Shown here piece after piece: positions 49,217 through 58,647 of a stretch of 64,000 nt of DNA. The first letter of the stretch is position 1; every line of letters starts with the position of its first letter. The notes beneath the pieces were generated by a model. That model did not search any database. It saw only the letters and a list, made by a program, of their open reading frames with translations, and had not been told where the DNA came from. The translations under genes and the position numbers were made by a program. Source of the stretch: Halobaculum rubrum (GTDB lineage: Archaea > Halobacteriota > Halobacteria > Halobacteriales > Haloferacaceae); assembly GCF_019880225.1 (NCBI RefSeq), contig NZ_CP082284.1:930001-994000 (forward strand), given 5' to 3'.

Positions 49217-50500
49217 GTGACAGACGCGGGCCGCCTCGGGGGGGAGCGCAGCCGTGGCGACAGCGACGCGACTGGCTCGGGACGACCCGCCGGCGGCGCC
49301 GGATCGACTGCGAGCGAGGAGGTGGCCGACGCCGCCGACGACACCGGCGGGCCGGCGTGGTTCTCGCGGGCGTTGGCCGCCAGCGGGGCGTTCACCGGCG
49401 CGCTCGTCGTCGGGACCGGCGCACTGGTGTTCACCTCGACCGGGCGGAGTCCGGGGTCGATCGTGTTGGGCCTCGTCGGACCGCTGTGTGCGGTGTGGGC
49501 GTACGGGGTCGTCCTCGCGTGGGTCGCCCGGACCGACCTCCCGCGCGAGCACCACGCCCGCCTCGCCGGCTGGCTCGTCGTCGGGGTGATCCCGCTGGTC
49601 GTGGGCGCGGTGGTGATGCAGGCGTACAGCGCCGCCGTCGGGGCGCTCGACTCGTTCTCGCCGGCGGCCGCCGGCGGCTGGGCCTGCGGGGGCGTCGTGT
49701 TCGGCGCCGCCGTCGGCATCGGCGACGTGCGCGTCCGGATGCGGACCGCCGAGGCCGAGGAGGCGACCGCCCGCTACGAGCAGCTCGTCGAGGTCCTCAC
49801 CGTCCTCAACCGGGTGTTGCGCCACGACGTGCGCAACGACCTCACGGTGATCTCCGGCTACCTCGACCACGCGCGCCGCGAGGGCGACGCCGACATCGCC
49901 GAGTACCTCGACGGCATCGAGGCGCGCGCCGAGCGGATCGAACGGCTGAGCGACCACGCCCGCCTCGCGGAGAACGCGGTGCTGGGCGACGACGCCGTCG
50001 AGGGGACCACCGACCTCACGCTGGTCGCCGAGCGCGTCGTCGGCACCATCGCCCGCGACTTCCCGGCGGCGTCGGTGTCGGTCCACAGCGAGGTCGACGA
50101 CGCGCAGGCGCTCGTTCCGGGTCACGACCTGCTGGAGTCGGCGCTCCACAACGTCGTCGAGAACGCCGTCGAACACGCCGACCACGAGGCGCCGACCGTC
50201 GACGTGACCGTCCGCGTGCGCCCTGCCGACGCCGTCGACCGCCCACGACCGCGGCTGCCGAGCGGTTCGGCGGCCGACTCCGTGGTCGAGGTCGTCGTCG
50301 CCGACGACGGACCGGGGTTCCCCGAACGCGAGCGGGCCGTGCTGGAGGAGGGCGGCGAGGACGCTCTGGAGTCGAGTTCGGGGATGGGGCTGTGGGTGGT
50401 TCACTGGATCGTCGACGCCGTCGGCGGGGTCACGGCCGTCGAGGACCGTGCGGGCGGCGGCAGCGTCGTCACGCTCCGATTTCCCCGACTCGACGGGTGA
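49217..50500 (+). CDS. Sensor histidine kinase
   Basis: About 427 residues. An Asp/Gly/Ser tail of 40 residues is followed by four hydrophobic helices (about 50-165) and then a cytoplasmic kinase. H-box Leu-Arg-His203-Asp (VLRHDVRNDLTVISGYLDHARREG), N-box ALHNVVENAVEHADHEAP, G-boxes VADDGPGFP and SSGMGLWVVHWIVDAVGG are all present. No PAS, GAF or receiver domain, so the membrane part is the likely sensor. GTG 49217 is preferred over ATG 49190 because CGCTTATGC at 49177-49185 then falls at the TATA distance. No response regulator is adjacent, as is usual in haloarchaea. Confidence 0.85.
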   Translation: MTDAGRLGGERSRGDSDATGSGRPAGGAGSTASEEVADAADDTGGPAWFSRALAASGAFTGALVVGTGALVFTSTGRSPGSIVLGLVGPLCAVWAYGVVLAWVARTDLPREHHARLAGWLVVGVIPLVVGAVVMQAYSAAVGALDSFSPAAAGGWACGGVVFGAAVGIGDVRVRMRTAEAEEATARYEQLVEVLTVLNRVLRHDVRNDLTVISGYLDHARREGDADIAEYLDGIEARAERIERLSDHARLAENAVLGDDAVEGTTDLTLVAERVVGTIARDFPAASVSVHSEVDDAQALVPGHDLLESALHNVVENAVEHADHEAPTVDVTVRVRPADAVDRPRPRLPSGSAADSVVEVVVADDGPGFPERERAVLEEGGEDALESSSGMGLWVVHWIVDAVGGVTAVEDRAGGGSVVTLRFPRLDG

Positions 50501-50612
50501 GACGCCGCCCCGGACGGGAACGCGGTCGCCCGCGGGGCCACAACGGAGCGCGACGGGAGAAGCGGGTGATCGCGGCGCGACGGTCGCGGTCGCGCGGGTC
50601 CGGCCGGTCCGT

Positions 50613-51335
50613 TCAGGCGTCGGCGACCTCGGCGTGGGCGTCCTTGACGCCCTCGACGGTCTCGCGGACGGCGTCGGCGCCCTCGTCGTGGAGCAGGTCG
50701 CCGACGACGACGGCGTCGGCGACCCGCCCCATCTCGTGGGCGTCGTCGTAGTCGTGGATGCCGCCGCCGTAGAAGAGCGTGGAGTCGTCGAGCGCGTCGT
50801 GGGCGGCCTTCACCGTCTCGCGGTCGCCGAGCATGCCCGAGTACTCGACGTAGACGATGTCCTGCCCGAACATCTTCTCGGCGACGCGGGCGTACGCGCC
50901 GACCTCGTCGGGCGTGAGGTCGCAGTCGGCGCCGGTGAGCTCCGCGGCGGAGGCGTCGGGGTTGAGCACGATGTACGCCTCGGTGTGGGTGCGGTCCCAG
51001 TCGAGGTGGTCGGCGATGCGCACCCACTCCTTGTGCGCGCCGGTGATCCAGAACGGGTCGTCGGCGTTGAACACGGTCGGGATGAGGTAGCCGTCGAGCG
51101 CCTCGTCGTCGACGACGACCGCCGGGTTCGACGGCTCCTGGTACAGCGGGACGTTGTGCGCCTTGCACGCCTCGATGACGCGGGTCGCCTTCTCGGAGGT
51201 CACGTCCAGCGTGCCGCCGATCTCGATGGCGTCCGTGCCGGTCTCGCAGGCGTCCGCGAACGTCTCGTCGCCGTACAGATCCTTGTCCGGGTCTATCTTC
51301 AGGACGTGGTCCCACTCCGCCCAGGGAGCGCTCAT
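50613..51335 (-). CDS. Geranylgeranylglyceryl phosphate synthase (PcrB family)
   Basis: 240 residues of a (beta/alpha)8 barrel. [15 protein letters not shown] starts the fold; [46 protein letters not shown] and [16 protein letters not shown] carry the phosphate- and glycerol-phosphate-binding loops of GGGP synthase group I. It makes the first ether bond of archaeal lipids from GGPP and sn-glycerol-1-phosphate. ATG 51335. Confidence 0.93.
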   Translation of the reverse strand: MSAPWAEWDHVLKIDPDKDLYGDETFADACETGTDAIEIGGTLDVTSEKATRVIEACKAHNVPLYQEPSNPAVVVDDEALDGYLIPTVFNADDPFWITGAHKEWVRIADHLDWDRTHTEAYIVLNPDASAAELTGADCDLTPDEVGAYARVAEKMFGQDIVYVEYSGMLGDRETVKAAHDALDDSTLFYGGGIHDYDDAHEMGRVADAVVVGDLLHDEGADAVRETVEGVKDAHAEVADA

Positions 51336-51540
51336 GTTGGTGGGGATGGTGTACAGAGTGCTAAAAAGGGCGCGGATGTGGGCGGTTCCGTGGGGACTCG
51401 GATCTCACGCGGATATACACATCGCGTACGTCTACGGGCACCCCCAGCCGATCACCGATGTCGGTAATACCCTAGTGGTAACCGTCTCGCGACCGGCGCC
51501 ATCGTCGCCGGCGCGACCCCGCTGTCGGGGCTTAGCGGGA
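51336..51540. other. Intergenic stretch with hairpins, DUF7847-like 3' end to GGGPS promoter
   Basis: 205 nt without a supported gene. CCCCG-CTGT-CGGGG (51517-51530) lies 10 nt after the membrane-protein stop and may end its transcript. Nearer GGGPS, GGATATACAC (51412-51421) and GTGCTAAAAAGG (51357-51368) are AT-rich; the latter is 22-33 nt before ATG 51335 and is the better TATA candidate. Confidence 0.4.
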
Positions 51541-52380
51541 TCACCGAGTAACGGCCGTCGTTCGCGTTTCTGCTGTCAGTTCGCGGTAGTACGCCACCGA
51601 GAGCGTCCCGAAGAAGCCGCCGAACAGCGTCCCGAGCACGACGACCAGCGCCGAGGCGCCAACCGCCCCCGGCGACGGCAACGAGACGACGAACGGGTCG
51701 ACGGGCGCGCCGGACATCGACGGCGCCGCCAGCGCGGACCCGAGGCCGACGACCAGTCCGAACGCGCCCGCGAGCACGCCGACGAGCAGCGAGTACCCGA
51801 GCACGCTCACCACGTTGCGGCGGACGACGCCGACGCTGTGTGTGATCGAGTCGATCGCGTCGTGGCCGTCGATCACGATCGCCTGCCCGTAGAACTGGAT
51901 CAGGAACGCGACGACGAGGTACGCGAGCACCGCCGCGAGTACGACCAGCGCGAGGACCGCCAGCAGCGCGGTGTTCGGCCCGCCGGTGCCCGCCCCGCCG
52001 CCGGGGTAGAAGCTGACGGCGCCGACGATACCCGCGATGAACGCGATCGCGCCGAGGGCGATGTTCACGCCGAGGAGGATCAGGTACACCACGAACACCG
52101 ACACGAAGTGCTTCTTTCCATTGGCGACGAACGTCGACAGCGACGTGTCCCCGTCGAGCGCCTCGTCGGCCATGCCGATGAATCCCGCCTGAACGAACGG
52201 AACGAGCACGAGATACAGCGCCGACAGCGCCAGCGAGACGAGACTGGCGAGGATCGGCGCGCTCGACTGCAGCAGCAACTGGGGCACCTGCAGCAGGGTC
52301 ACCACGAGCACGGGCACGAACAGGACGGGGTTGGACGCCAGCGTCGACGGCGTCCGCCGGAGGGCTGTCTGGAGGGCCAC
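51541..52380 (-). CDS. Haloarchaeal polytopic membrane protein (DUF7847-like)
   Basis: 279 residues with six hydrophobic segments (about 17-45, 48-68, 90-125, 137-165, 190-215, 235-260). Cytosolic loops are DEALDGDTSLSTFVANGKKHF and IDGHDAIDSITHSVGVVRRN, typical of a large haloarchaeal family of glycerophosphoryl-like membrane proteins without known function. Family number is recalled. ATG 52380 begins MALQTALRRTPSTLASNPVLFVP. Confidence 0.78.
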   Translation of the reverse strand: MALQTALRRTPSTLASNPVLFVPVLVVTLLQVPQLLLQSSAPILASLVSLALSALYLVLVPFVQAGFIGMADEALDGDTSLSTFVANGKKHFVSVFVVYLILLGVNIALGAIAFIAGIVGAVSFYPGGGAGTGGPNTALLAVLALVVLAAVLAYLVVAFLIQFYGQAIVIDGHDAIDSITHSVGVVRRNVVSVLGYSLLVGVLAGAFGLVVGLGSALAAPSMSGAPVDPFVVSLPSPGAVGASALVVVLGTLFGGFFGTLSVAYYRELTAETRTTAVTR

Positions 52381-52578
52381 GGCTGAACACTCGTTCAGCC
52401 ACTGATAAATGTACTGACTGGTTGACCGTGGAGATCCGTCATCGGCGTGCTCCTCAGCGCGTGACCGGAGCGAACGAGCGGGCCGACGACCGAACGGAGC
52501 GATTCGAGATGACGGAGGAGTGCGTTCGAGTCACAGTTCGCCGAGCGACCGAGCACCGCGAGGGAGCGCAGCGTGGTT

Positions 52579-52627
52579 CGAGACGGCTTCGCCGTCTCGT
52601 TCATCACGAGAGAGCATCGCTCTCTCG
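52579..52627. repeat. Pair of 21-nt perfect hairpins downstream of topA
   Basis: CGAGACGGC-TTC-GCCGTCTCG (52579-52599) and CGAGAGAGC-ATC-GCTCTCTCG (52607-52627) each have a 9-bp stem and a 3-nt loop and are 7 nt apart. They lie 20 to 70 nt past the topA stop (minus strand) and could act as a transcript end. The same build (GC arms, TTC/GAA-like centre) recurs elsewhere in the window. Confidence 0.8.
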
Positions 52628-52646
52628 AACGACAAACGGTGGGTGT

Positions 52647-55301
52647 TCAGTTCGCCTTCGCCTGCCAGTCACGCACCGTGTCCGCCCCGACGCCGTTGAC
52701 CTCCTCCGCGAGCGCGTCCGGCTCCGTCTCCTTGAGCGAGGCCACGTCGTCGACGCCGGCGTCCTTCAGCTTCTCGGCGGTTTTCTCGCCGATCCCGTCG
52801 ATCGTCTCCAGCTCCGATCCCCCCTGCTGGGACTCGTACTCCCGGTAGTTGCAGATCGGACAGCCCAGCTCCCACGGCTCGTCGCCCGAGTGGACCACGA
52901 GATGCGGGAGGTCGTGCTCCTCGCAGCGCTCGTCGGTCACCTCGATCTCCCCTCTGCGCGGCAGGGGCAGCGAGTAGTCGCAGTCGGGATATCGGGTGCA
53001 GCCGACGAGCCGCGACCCCGAGCGCAGGCGCTTGATCGCGAGTTCGCCCCCGTGCTCCGACGAGTCGCTCGACTCGCGGCTCACGTCGTTCGCCGCTCGC
53101 CCTTCCGAGGCGCTCGCGTCGATCGCGCCTCGCTCTCGCTCCTCGTCTCCGTCCGCGGCGCTTCGCGCCGCGCTCTCCCCACATTCTGGACAGACGCCGA
53201 TCACCTCGTCCTCCTGCTCGTCCGCCTCGTCCGCCTGACACTGCGGGCAGCCGTGGACGAACGTCTTGCGCCCGGCGAGCATTTTCACGTGGTTGATGCC
53301 GTGGTCGTCGCACACCTCGTCGAGGATGAGCGGCTTCCCCGTCGACGGCAGCGGCAGGGTGTACTCGCAGTCCGGGTAGCCGTCACAGCCCACGAAGTAC
53401 GAGCCGGCGCGCGACTTCCGGACGAGCAGGGTGTCGCCGCACTCGGGACACGGGCCGAGCTGTTTGTCCGCCTTCAGCGACGTCTGGAGGTGGTCGCCGA
53501 CCTCCTCGCGCGACTCGGCCAACTCCTCGAACACCCGCGAGAGCATCTCCCGGGACTCGTCGGCGACCTCCTCGAACCCCTTCTCGCCCGCGGCGATGGC
53601 CTGCATGTCCGCCTCGAGTTGGGCGGTCATCTCGTCGCTCACGATCCGGTCGGCGAACTCCTCGGAGGCCTCGACGACGGCCTTCGCGAGGCCGGTCGGC
53701 CGCGGCGGGTCGCTTTCGATGTAGCCGCGGTCGTACAGCTTCTGGATCACGTCGTGGCGCGTCGCCTTCGTCCCGATGCCCATGTCCTCCATCGTCTCGA
53801 TGAGCCGCGACTGGCCGTAGCGGCGGGGCGGCTGGGTCTGCTTGGCCTCCAGCGCGGTGTCCACGACCGCGAGCGCCTCCCCCTCGGACACGTCGGGGAC
53901 GTAGCTTTCGTTGGTCGAGAAGTACGGGTACACCGCGTGATACCCCTCCTCGGTGAGCCGCTTGCCGTTGGACTTCAGCCGCAGGGGGCCGTCGTCGACG
54001 CCGACGGCGTCGTCGCCCGCCTCGATCTCGGTGACGACGCGGAGGTGCTCCCACTCGGCGTCGGGCGCACACGTCGCGAGGAACCGGCGCACGACCAGCT
54101 CGTACACCTCCCACTCGTCGTCGGACAGCTCCGAGGGCGCCGGCAGCTCGCCCGTCGGGTGGATCGGCGGGTGGTCGGTGGTCTCCTCGTCGCCCTCGGT
54201 CGGCGTGATGTCGTCCAGCTCCAGCACCGACTCGGCGTCGTCGCCGAACCGCCGGCCCATCGAGAGCTCCTCCAGCAGCTCGCGCTCGTCGAGGTCCTCG
54301 GGGTAGACGGTGTTGTCCGTCCGCGGGTAGGTCATGAACCCGGCCGTGTACAGGTCCTCGGCCATGCTCATCGCGCGCTGGGCGGAGTAGCCGATCGAGG
54401 AGGCCGCGCGGATGAACTGCGTCGTGTTGAACGGCGCGGGCGGCTCGTCGGTCCGCCGGCGGCGACGCACGGAGGAGACCGTCGCCGTCCCCGCATCGCG
54501 CAGGCGGTCGTAGACGGCGTCGGCGGTCGCCTCCTCCCAGACGCGCTCGGCCTCGGTGCCGTCGTCGTCCTCGTAGAAGTACTGCGCGTCGAACGAGTCG
54601 TCCTCGGTCGTCTCCTCGCCCTCACGCTTCAGCAGGTCCGCGAACAGCTCCCAGTAGTCCTCGGGGTCGAACGCCTCGATCTCCCGCTCGCGGTCGACGA
54701 TGAGCTTCAGCGTCGGCCCCTGCACCCGGCCGACCGAGATGAAGTCGTCGCCGAGCTGTCGGGCCGACAGCGAGAGGAACCGCGTCAGCGACGCCCCCCA
54801 GATGAGGTCGATTATCTGCCGCGCCTCCCCCGCGGCTGCCAGATCGAAGTCGATCTCGTCGCGGTCATCGAACGCCTCGGTCACCTCGCGTTCGGTGATC
54901 GACGAGAAGCGAACGCGGTCGACGGGCACGTCCTCGTTGACCTCGCGGATCAGCTCGTACGCCTCCTTGCCGATCAGTTCGCCCTCGCGGTCGTAGTCGG
55001 TCGCGATGACGACCCGGTCGGCGTCCCGCGACAGCAGACGCAGCGCGCGGACGATCCCCTCCTTCGTCGGTCGCTTCCGGACGGGCGCGTCGATGAGCTC
55101 GACGGGCTCCACGTCCCGCCAGTCGTCGTACTCCGGGGGGAAGTCCACCGCAACGACGTGACCCGACAGCCCGATGCAGCGGGTGCCGCCCCAGCGGTAG
55201 ACGTTGACGCCGGCGCGCCGCTCGGTGTCGAAGTCCTCGTTCGAGAGGATCTCCGAGAGGCGCCGCGCGGCGTTGTCCTTCTCGGTGACGATCAGTTCCA
55301 T
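52647..55301 (-). CDS. topA: DNA topoisomerase I (type IA)
   Basis: 884 residues. The Toprim domain opens MELIVTEKDNAARRLSEIL and has TDYDREGELIGKEAY near 115. The catalytic Tyr325 is in GFMTYPRTDN. Cap and gate regions follow (VGRVQGPTLKLIV, RYGQSRLIETMEDMGIGTKATRHDVIQ). The tail has zinc ribbons (CPECGDTLLVRKS...CDGYPDCEYTLPLP; a second ribbon ending CTRYPDCDYSLPLP; CPICNYRE) and a helix-hairpin-helix (IDGIGEKTAEKLKDAGVDDVASL). The second ribbon is split by a Ser/Glu/Asp-rich insert of about 45 residues at 53036-53180 built from palindromes. It relaxes negative supercoils. Confidence 0.94.
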   Translation of the reverse strand: MELIVTEKDNAARRLSEILSNEDFDTERRAGVNVYRWGGTRCIGLSGHVVAVDFPPEYDDWRDVEPVELIDAPVRKRPTKEGIVRALRLLSRDADRVVIATDYDREGELIGKEAYELIREVNEDVPVDRVRFSSITEREVTEAFDDRDEIDFDLAAAGEARQIIDLIWGASLTRFLSLSARQLGDDFISVGRVQGPTLKLIVDREREIEAFDPEDYWELFADLLKREGEETTEDDSFDAQYFYEDDDGTEAERVWEEATADAVYDRLRDAGTATVSSVRRRRRTDEPPAPFNTTQFIRAASSIGYSAQRAMSMAEDLYTAGFMTYPRTDNTVYPEDLDERELLEELSMGRRFGDDAESVLELDDITPTEGDEETTDHPPIHPTGELPAPSELSDDEWEVYELVVRRFLATCAPDAEWEHLRVVTEIEAGDDAVGVDDGPLRLKSNGKRLTEEGYHAVYPYFSTNESYVPDVSEGEALAVVDTALEAKQTQPPRRYGQSRLIETMEDMGIGTKATRHDVIQKLYDRGYIESDPPRPTGLAKAVVEASEEFADRIVSDEMTAQLEADMQAIAAGEKGFEEVADESREMLSRVFEELAESREEVGDHLQTSLKADKQLGPCPECGDTLLVRKSRAGSYFVGCDGYPDCEYTLPLPSTGKPLILDEVCDDHGINHVKMLAGRKTFVHGCPQCQADEADEQEDEVIGVCPECGESAARSAADGDEERERGAIDASASEGRAANDVSRESSDSSEHGGELAIKRLRSGSRLVGCTRYPDCDYSLPLPRRGEIEVTDERCEEHDLPHLVVHSGDEPWELGCPICNYREYESQQGGSELETIDGIGEKTAEKLKDAGVDDVASLKETEPDALAEEVNGVGADTVRDWQAKAN
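53061..53172. repeat. Palindromic insert inside topA zinc-ribbon coding sequence
   Basis: CGAGTCG-CT-CGACTCG (53061-53076) and CGCGGCGC-TTC-GCGCCGCG (53154-53172) bracket a low-complexity in-frame stretch. The encoded peptide is Ser/Asp/Glu/Ala/Arg-rich and sits between the first CPECG and the last Cys pair of one ribbon, where relatives have only a short loop. Confidence 0.6.
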
Positions 55302-55398
55302 CAGTTGCCGGGGAGTATGCCGAATCCCCTTGTAACCCTTTCGCGTGTCGCGGTCACACGATCCGGCCGGCGGTCACGCCGACGAGCCGGGAGGGCGG

Positions 55399-56913
55399 CT
55401 ACTTCGGCACGTCAGGGCCGTCGGCGACCTCGTGGAGGTGCCAGCGGTCGTACAGGAGATCGACGCCGAACTGATCCCTCGGCCCCGACCCCTCGTCGCC
55501 TCCGTTCCCGTCGTCGACGCGGAACTCGACGGGCACCCGCTCGCCAGCCTCGTTGGGTGTGGAGAACACGTAGGGGTCGTCGCCGTCGGCGGCTGTCAAC
55601 GGCAGCGACTCGGTCCCGAGCGGCCCGGCCAGTTCGAGCCGCAAGCCGCCGCCGTCGCGGGCGACGACCGCGCGCATCACCCCTCGATACGAGGCGTACT
55701 CGCCGGTCAGACGATCGAAGCGGCGGCGACGCGCGAAGAACGGCACCGCCTCGGACGGCTCCTCCCCGAGCGCACACGCGAACACGCCCTCGGCGAGCCG
55801 GACCAGCGGATATCCGGGTGTGGCGTTCGCGGCCACCGCGACCCCCAGTCCCGCCTCGGGACTGAAGCCGACGTACGCCGTCGAGACGGCGATGGAACCG
55901 GAGTGGCCGACGAGTTCCCGGCCGCACGACTCGCGGGTCCGCCAGCCGAACCCGTACGGCCCGCCGGGCGTGTCGACGCGCCCCTCAGTGAGCGCCGCGA
56001 CCGACTCCGGAGAGACGACATCGCGGCCGTCGAGGGTCCCCTCGTTCAACAGCAGGCGGGCGTACCGCGCGAGCCCCGCGACCGAGGCGAACAGCCCGCC
56101 GGCCGGCCGCGACAGCTCGCGGACGGGAACCGACGCCGCCACGAGATCGTCTCGACCCCCGCCGTCGCCCCCGTCACTGGCGGGGCCCGGGCCGACCCCA
56201 CGGTCCTCGCGCAGGTACATGGTGGCGTGGTCGTCGTCCATCGCGAACGTCGCGTCGTCGAACGTGGCGCGGTCGAGCCCCAGCGGGTCGAGGACGTGTT
56301 CGGCGATGTAGCGGTCGTACGGGCGCCCGGTACACGCCTCGATCACGTCGCCGAGGAGGACGTACCCCTCGTTGCTGTAGGCGAACCGCTCGCCCGGGGC
56401 GCCGACGCGTTCGTCGCCGCCGGCCGGCGATCCACCCGCTGCGCCGCTCCCCGCCCCGACGGCGCCCTCGACGTGTGCACGGAAGTCCGCCGCCGTCGAC
56501 AGCGGGAGCGTGTCGGTGTCGCGGCGGAGCCGGCGGCCGATGAGCGCCTCGCTCGTCCCCAGCGACGGGAGGCCGGACGCGTGCGACAGCAGGTGTCGCA
56601 GTCGGATCGGGTCGTCGGGGTCGCTTCCCAGATCCACGTCGAGGTGGTCCGACACGGGGTCGTCGAACTCGAGCATTCCCGCCTCGGACAGTTGCGCGAG
56701 CGCCAGCGCCGTCACCGACTTGGTGACCGACCCGACGCCGTACAGCGTCTCGGGCGTCGCCGGCCGGTTCCCCGCCAGATCGCGGGCGCCGAAGCCCTCG
56801 GCGTAGCGGACGCCGTCGCGGTCGACGACGGCGACGCTGACGCCCGGGAGCCGGTCGCGCCGCATCGTCCGCCGGATCAGGTCGGCCACCGCGGCGCGTG
56901 CCTCGTCGTTCAT
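55399..56913 (-). CDS. Serine hydrolase, beta-lactamase class C family
   Basis: 504 residues. The nucleophile is Ser62 in GVGSVTKSV (SxxK with Lys65); the second motif is YSN in FAYSNEGYVLLGDVI; the third, normally KTG or HxG, is probably HSGS in ELVGHSGSIAV. The C-terminal 150 residues form a beta-barrel-like DUF3471-type domain. Relatives are esterases, D-aminopeptidases and peptidases, so antibiotic resistance is not implied. No signal peptide. ATG 56913 gives MNDEARAAVADLIRRTM, the usual start. Confidence 0.86.
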   Translation of the reverse strand: MNDEARAAVADLIRRTMRRDRLPGVSVAVVDRDGVRYAEGFGARDLAGNRPATPETLYGVGSVTKSVTALALAQLSEAGMLEFDDPVSDHLDVDLGSDPDDPIRLRHLLSHASGLPSLGTSEALIGRRLRRDTDTLPLSTAADFRAHVEGAVGAGSGAAGGSPAGGDERVGAPGERFAYSNEGYVLLGDVIEACTGRPYDRYIAEHVLDPLGLDRATFDDATFAMDDDHATMYLREDRGVGPGPASDGGDGGGRDDLVAASVPVRELSRPAGGLFASVAGLARYARLLLNEGTLDGRDVVSPESVAALTEGRVDTPGGPYGFGWRTRESCGRELVGHSGSIAVSTAYVGFSPEAGLGVAVAANATPGYPLVRLAEGVFACALGEEPSEAVPFFARRRRFDRLTGEYASYRGVMRAVVARDGGGLRLELAGPLGTESLPLTAADGDDPYVFSTPNEAGERVPVEFRVDDGNGGDEGSGPRDQFGVDLLYDRWHLHEVADGPDVPK

Positions 56914-57045
56914 GCTCGTGGATCGGGCCGGCGCGACTTCAATTCGCGTGGCCCACCGCGGCGCCGTCGTGACCCTCACACGCCGTCACGGTTCTCGCGT
57001 GCCGGTTCCCGAAGGAGTATCATCCGGGCCGCCCGGCGGGACGGT

Positions 57046-57789
57046 ATGCCCGAGACCGAACACGACCTCGCGACGATGACGTGGGAGGACGCCGGCGACG
57101 CCTTCCTGAGCGCCGACGCCGTCGTCGTCCCCACCGGCAGCACCGAACAGCACTCCGTCCACCTCCCGCTGTCGACCGACAGCCTCCGCGCGGAGCACCT
57201 CTCGGCGGAACTCGTCGAGGCAGCGCCCGACCACGGCCTCGACCTGCTGCGCGCGCCGACGCTTCCGTACGGCTACAGCGAGCATCACATGCCGTTCCCG
57301 GGGACCGTCACCCTCTCGCAGGACACGTACAAGCAGGCGTTGATCGACGTCGGCGCCTCCCTCGCGGAGCACGGCGCCGAGCGCGTGCTGTTTCTGAACT
57401 GTCACGGCGGGAACAAGCAGGCGCTGTCGCTGGCGACGGACCGGCTGAACCGCGATCACGACATCGGCGCCCACTTCGTCCACTGGACGGACTTCGGACG
57501 CGACGAACTGGAGGAGCACTTCGGCGAAGGGTGGGGCCACGCGGGCGACCACGAGACGAGTTTCATCGAACTCGTCCGCGACGACCTCGTAAAGGCTGAT
57601 AAGAAGGAGCCGCAGGACGCCGACGACCTCCCGGAGACCCGTTCGTGGACGTACTTCTCGGACGTGACCGAGTTGGGCGGGATGGGCGACCCGACGAACT
57701 CCGACCCAGAGTTCATGGAACAGGTGGTGGAGAACACGACCGACCGGATCTTGGAGGCGTTGGCGGAGGACATCGAGAACGGGTGGTGA
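57046..57789 (+). CDS. Creatininase family amidohydrolase
   Basis: 247 residues. The metal ligands lie in PTGSTEQHSVHLPLSTDS (Glu, His, Asp), NCHGGNKQA and HAGDHETSFIE. These are the creatininase signatures. In archaea and actinobacteria relatives cut formamide or peptide bonds (ArfB and mycofactocin MftE types); the substrate here is not known. It diverges from the serine hydrolase over about 130 nt. Confidence 0.87.
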   Translation: MPETEHDLATMTWEDAGDAFLSADAVVVPTGSTEQHSVHLPLSTDSLRAEHLSAELVEAAPDHGLDLLRAPTLPYGYSEHHMPFPGTVTLSQDTYKQALIDVGASLAEHGAERVLFLNCHGGNKQALSLATDRLNRDHDIGAHFVHWTDFGRDELEEHFGEGWGHAGDHETSFIELVRDDLVKADKKEPQDADDLPETRSWTYFSDVTELGGMGDPTNSDPEFMEQVVENTTDRILEALAEDIENGW

Positions 57790-57871
57790 GGGGCGGACGG
57801 ATACGGCGTCCCCCTGTCGATCGGACACACGCCCACCGAGGGATTAATCCGCCGACGCCGGACGAGCCGAT

Positions 57872-58621
57872 ATGCGCGACGACGCGATCACCGAGGCGGA
57901 GCTGTACGACCTCCGCCACCGTGACGACGAGCGCGACGACGTGGAGTTCTACGTCGATCGCGCGCTCGAGGCTGGCGGCCCGGTGCTGGAGATCGCCTGC
58001 GGCACCGGTCGGATCCACCTCCCGCTCCTTCGGGCCGGCGTCGACGCCCACGGCGTCGACGTGAGCGCCGAGCGACTCGACCGACTCCGGACGAAGGCCC
58101 GCTCGGAGGGGCTCGATCCCTCGGTCCGCGAGGCCGACATGACCGCTCTCGATCCCGACCACGCGTACGACCTCGCGATCTGCCCGTACAACTCGCTCCA
58201 GTTCGCGCGGACGCTCCCGGCCCTGCGGGCGACGCTCTCGGGCGTCCACGACGCGCTCGCGCCCGGCGGCCGGTTCGTGTTCGACGTGTTCGTCCCCGAC
58301 TTCGACGTGATCTGTGAGACGTACGACGAGTGGGAGGAGACGACCGTCGAACGGGCGGGGCGGACGTACACCGTCCGGTCGCGGGCGACCGTGACCGGCC
58401 CCGTCGAACAGCTGTTTCGCGTCGAACGGGAGGCGCTGACGCCGGAGGGCGATGTCGTCCTCGCGGACGCCTTCGAGCTCGCGATGCTCCCGAAGCGCCT
58501 CGTTCAGGCGGTGGTCGAGGACTCCCCGTTCGCCTCGGTGTCGGTCGCCGGCGGCTTCGACGGCGACCCGATCGCGGAGGGGGACAGGACGCAGGTGTGG
58601 ACGCTGGAGAAAGAGGCGTAG
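57872..58621 (+). CDS. Class I SAM-dependent methyltransferase
   Basis: 249 residues. Motif I VLEIACGTGRIHLPL near 40; GVDVSAERLDRL after strand 2; YDLAICPYNSLQF in place of motif II; ALAPGGRFVFDVFVPDF as motif III. The C-terminal beta strands (TVRSRATVTGPVEQLFRVEREALTPEG) resemble those of methyltransferases acting on small molecules. Starts 82 nt after the creatininase gene; it may share its transcript. Converges on the next gene (26 nt). Confidence 0.84.
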   Translation: MRDDAITEAELYDLRHRDDERDDVEFYVDRALEAGGPVLEIACGTGRIHLPLLRAGVDAHGVDVSAERLDRLRTKARSEGLDPSVREADMTALDPDHAYDLAICPYNSLQFARTLPALRATLSGVHDALAPGGRFVFDVFVPDFDVICETYDEWEETTVERAGRTYTVRSRATVTGPVEQLFRVEREALTPEGDVVLADAFELAMLPKRLVQAVVEDSPFASVSVAGGFDGDPIAEGDRTQVWTLEKEA

Positions 58622-58647
58622 TCGGAGCGCAGGGGTCGACCCGTGGG

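Noticed and set aside
52422-55865. A 1147-codon open frame on the plus strand opposite topA
   Set aside because: topA is unmistakable on the minus strand, with all motifs. The plus frame is Arg/Leu/Val-rich, lacks acidic bias and spans several gene boundaries.
55399-56913. Antibiotic-resistance beta-lactamase
   Set aside because: The fold and SxxK/YxN motifs are shared by many esterases and peptidases, there is no export signal, and archaea lack peptidoglycan; the neutral name serine hydrolase is used.
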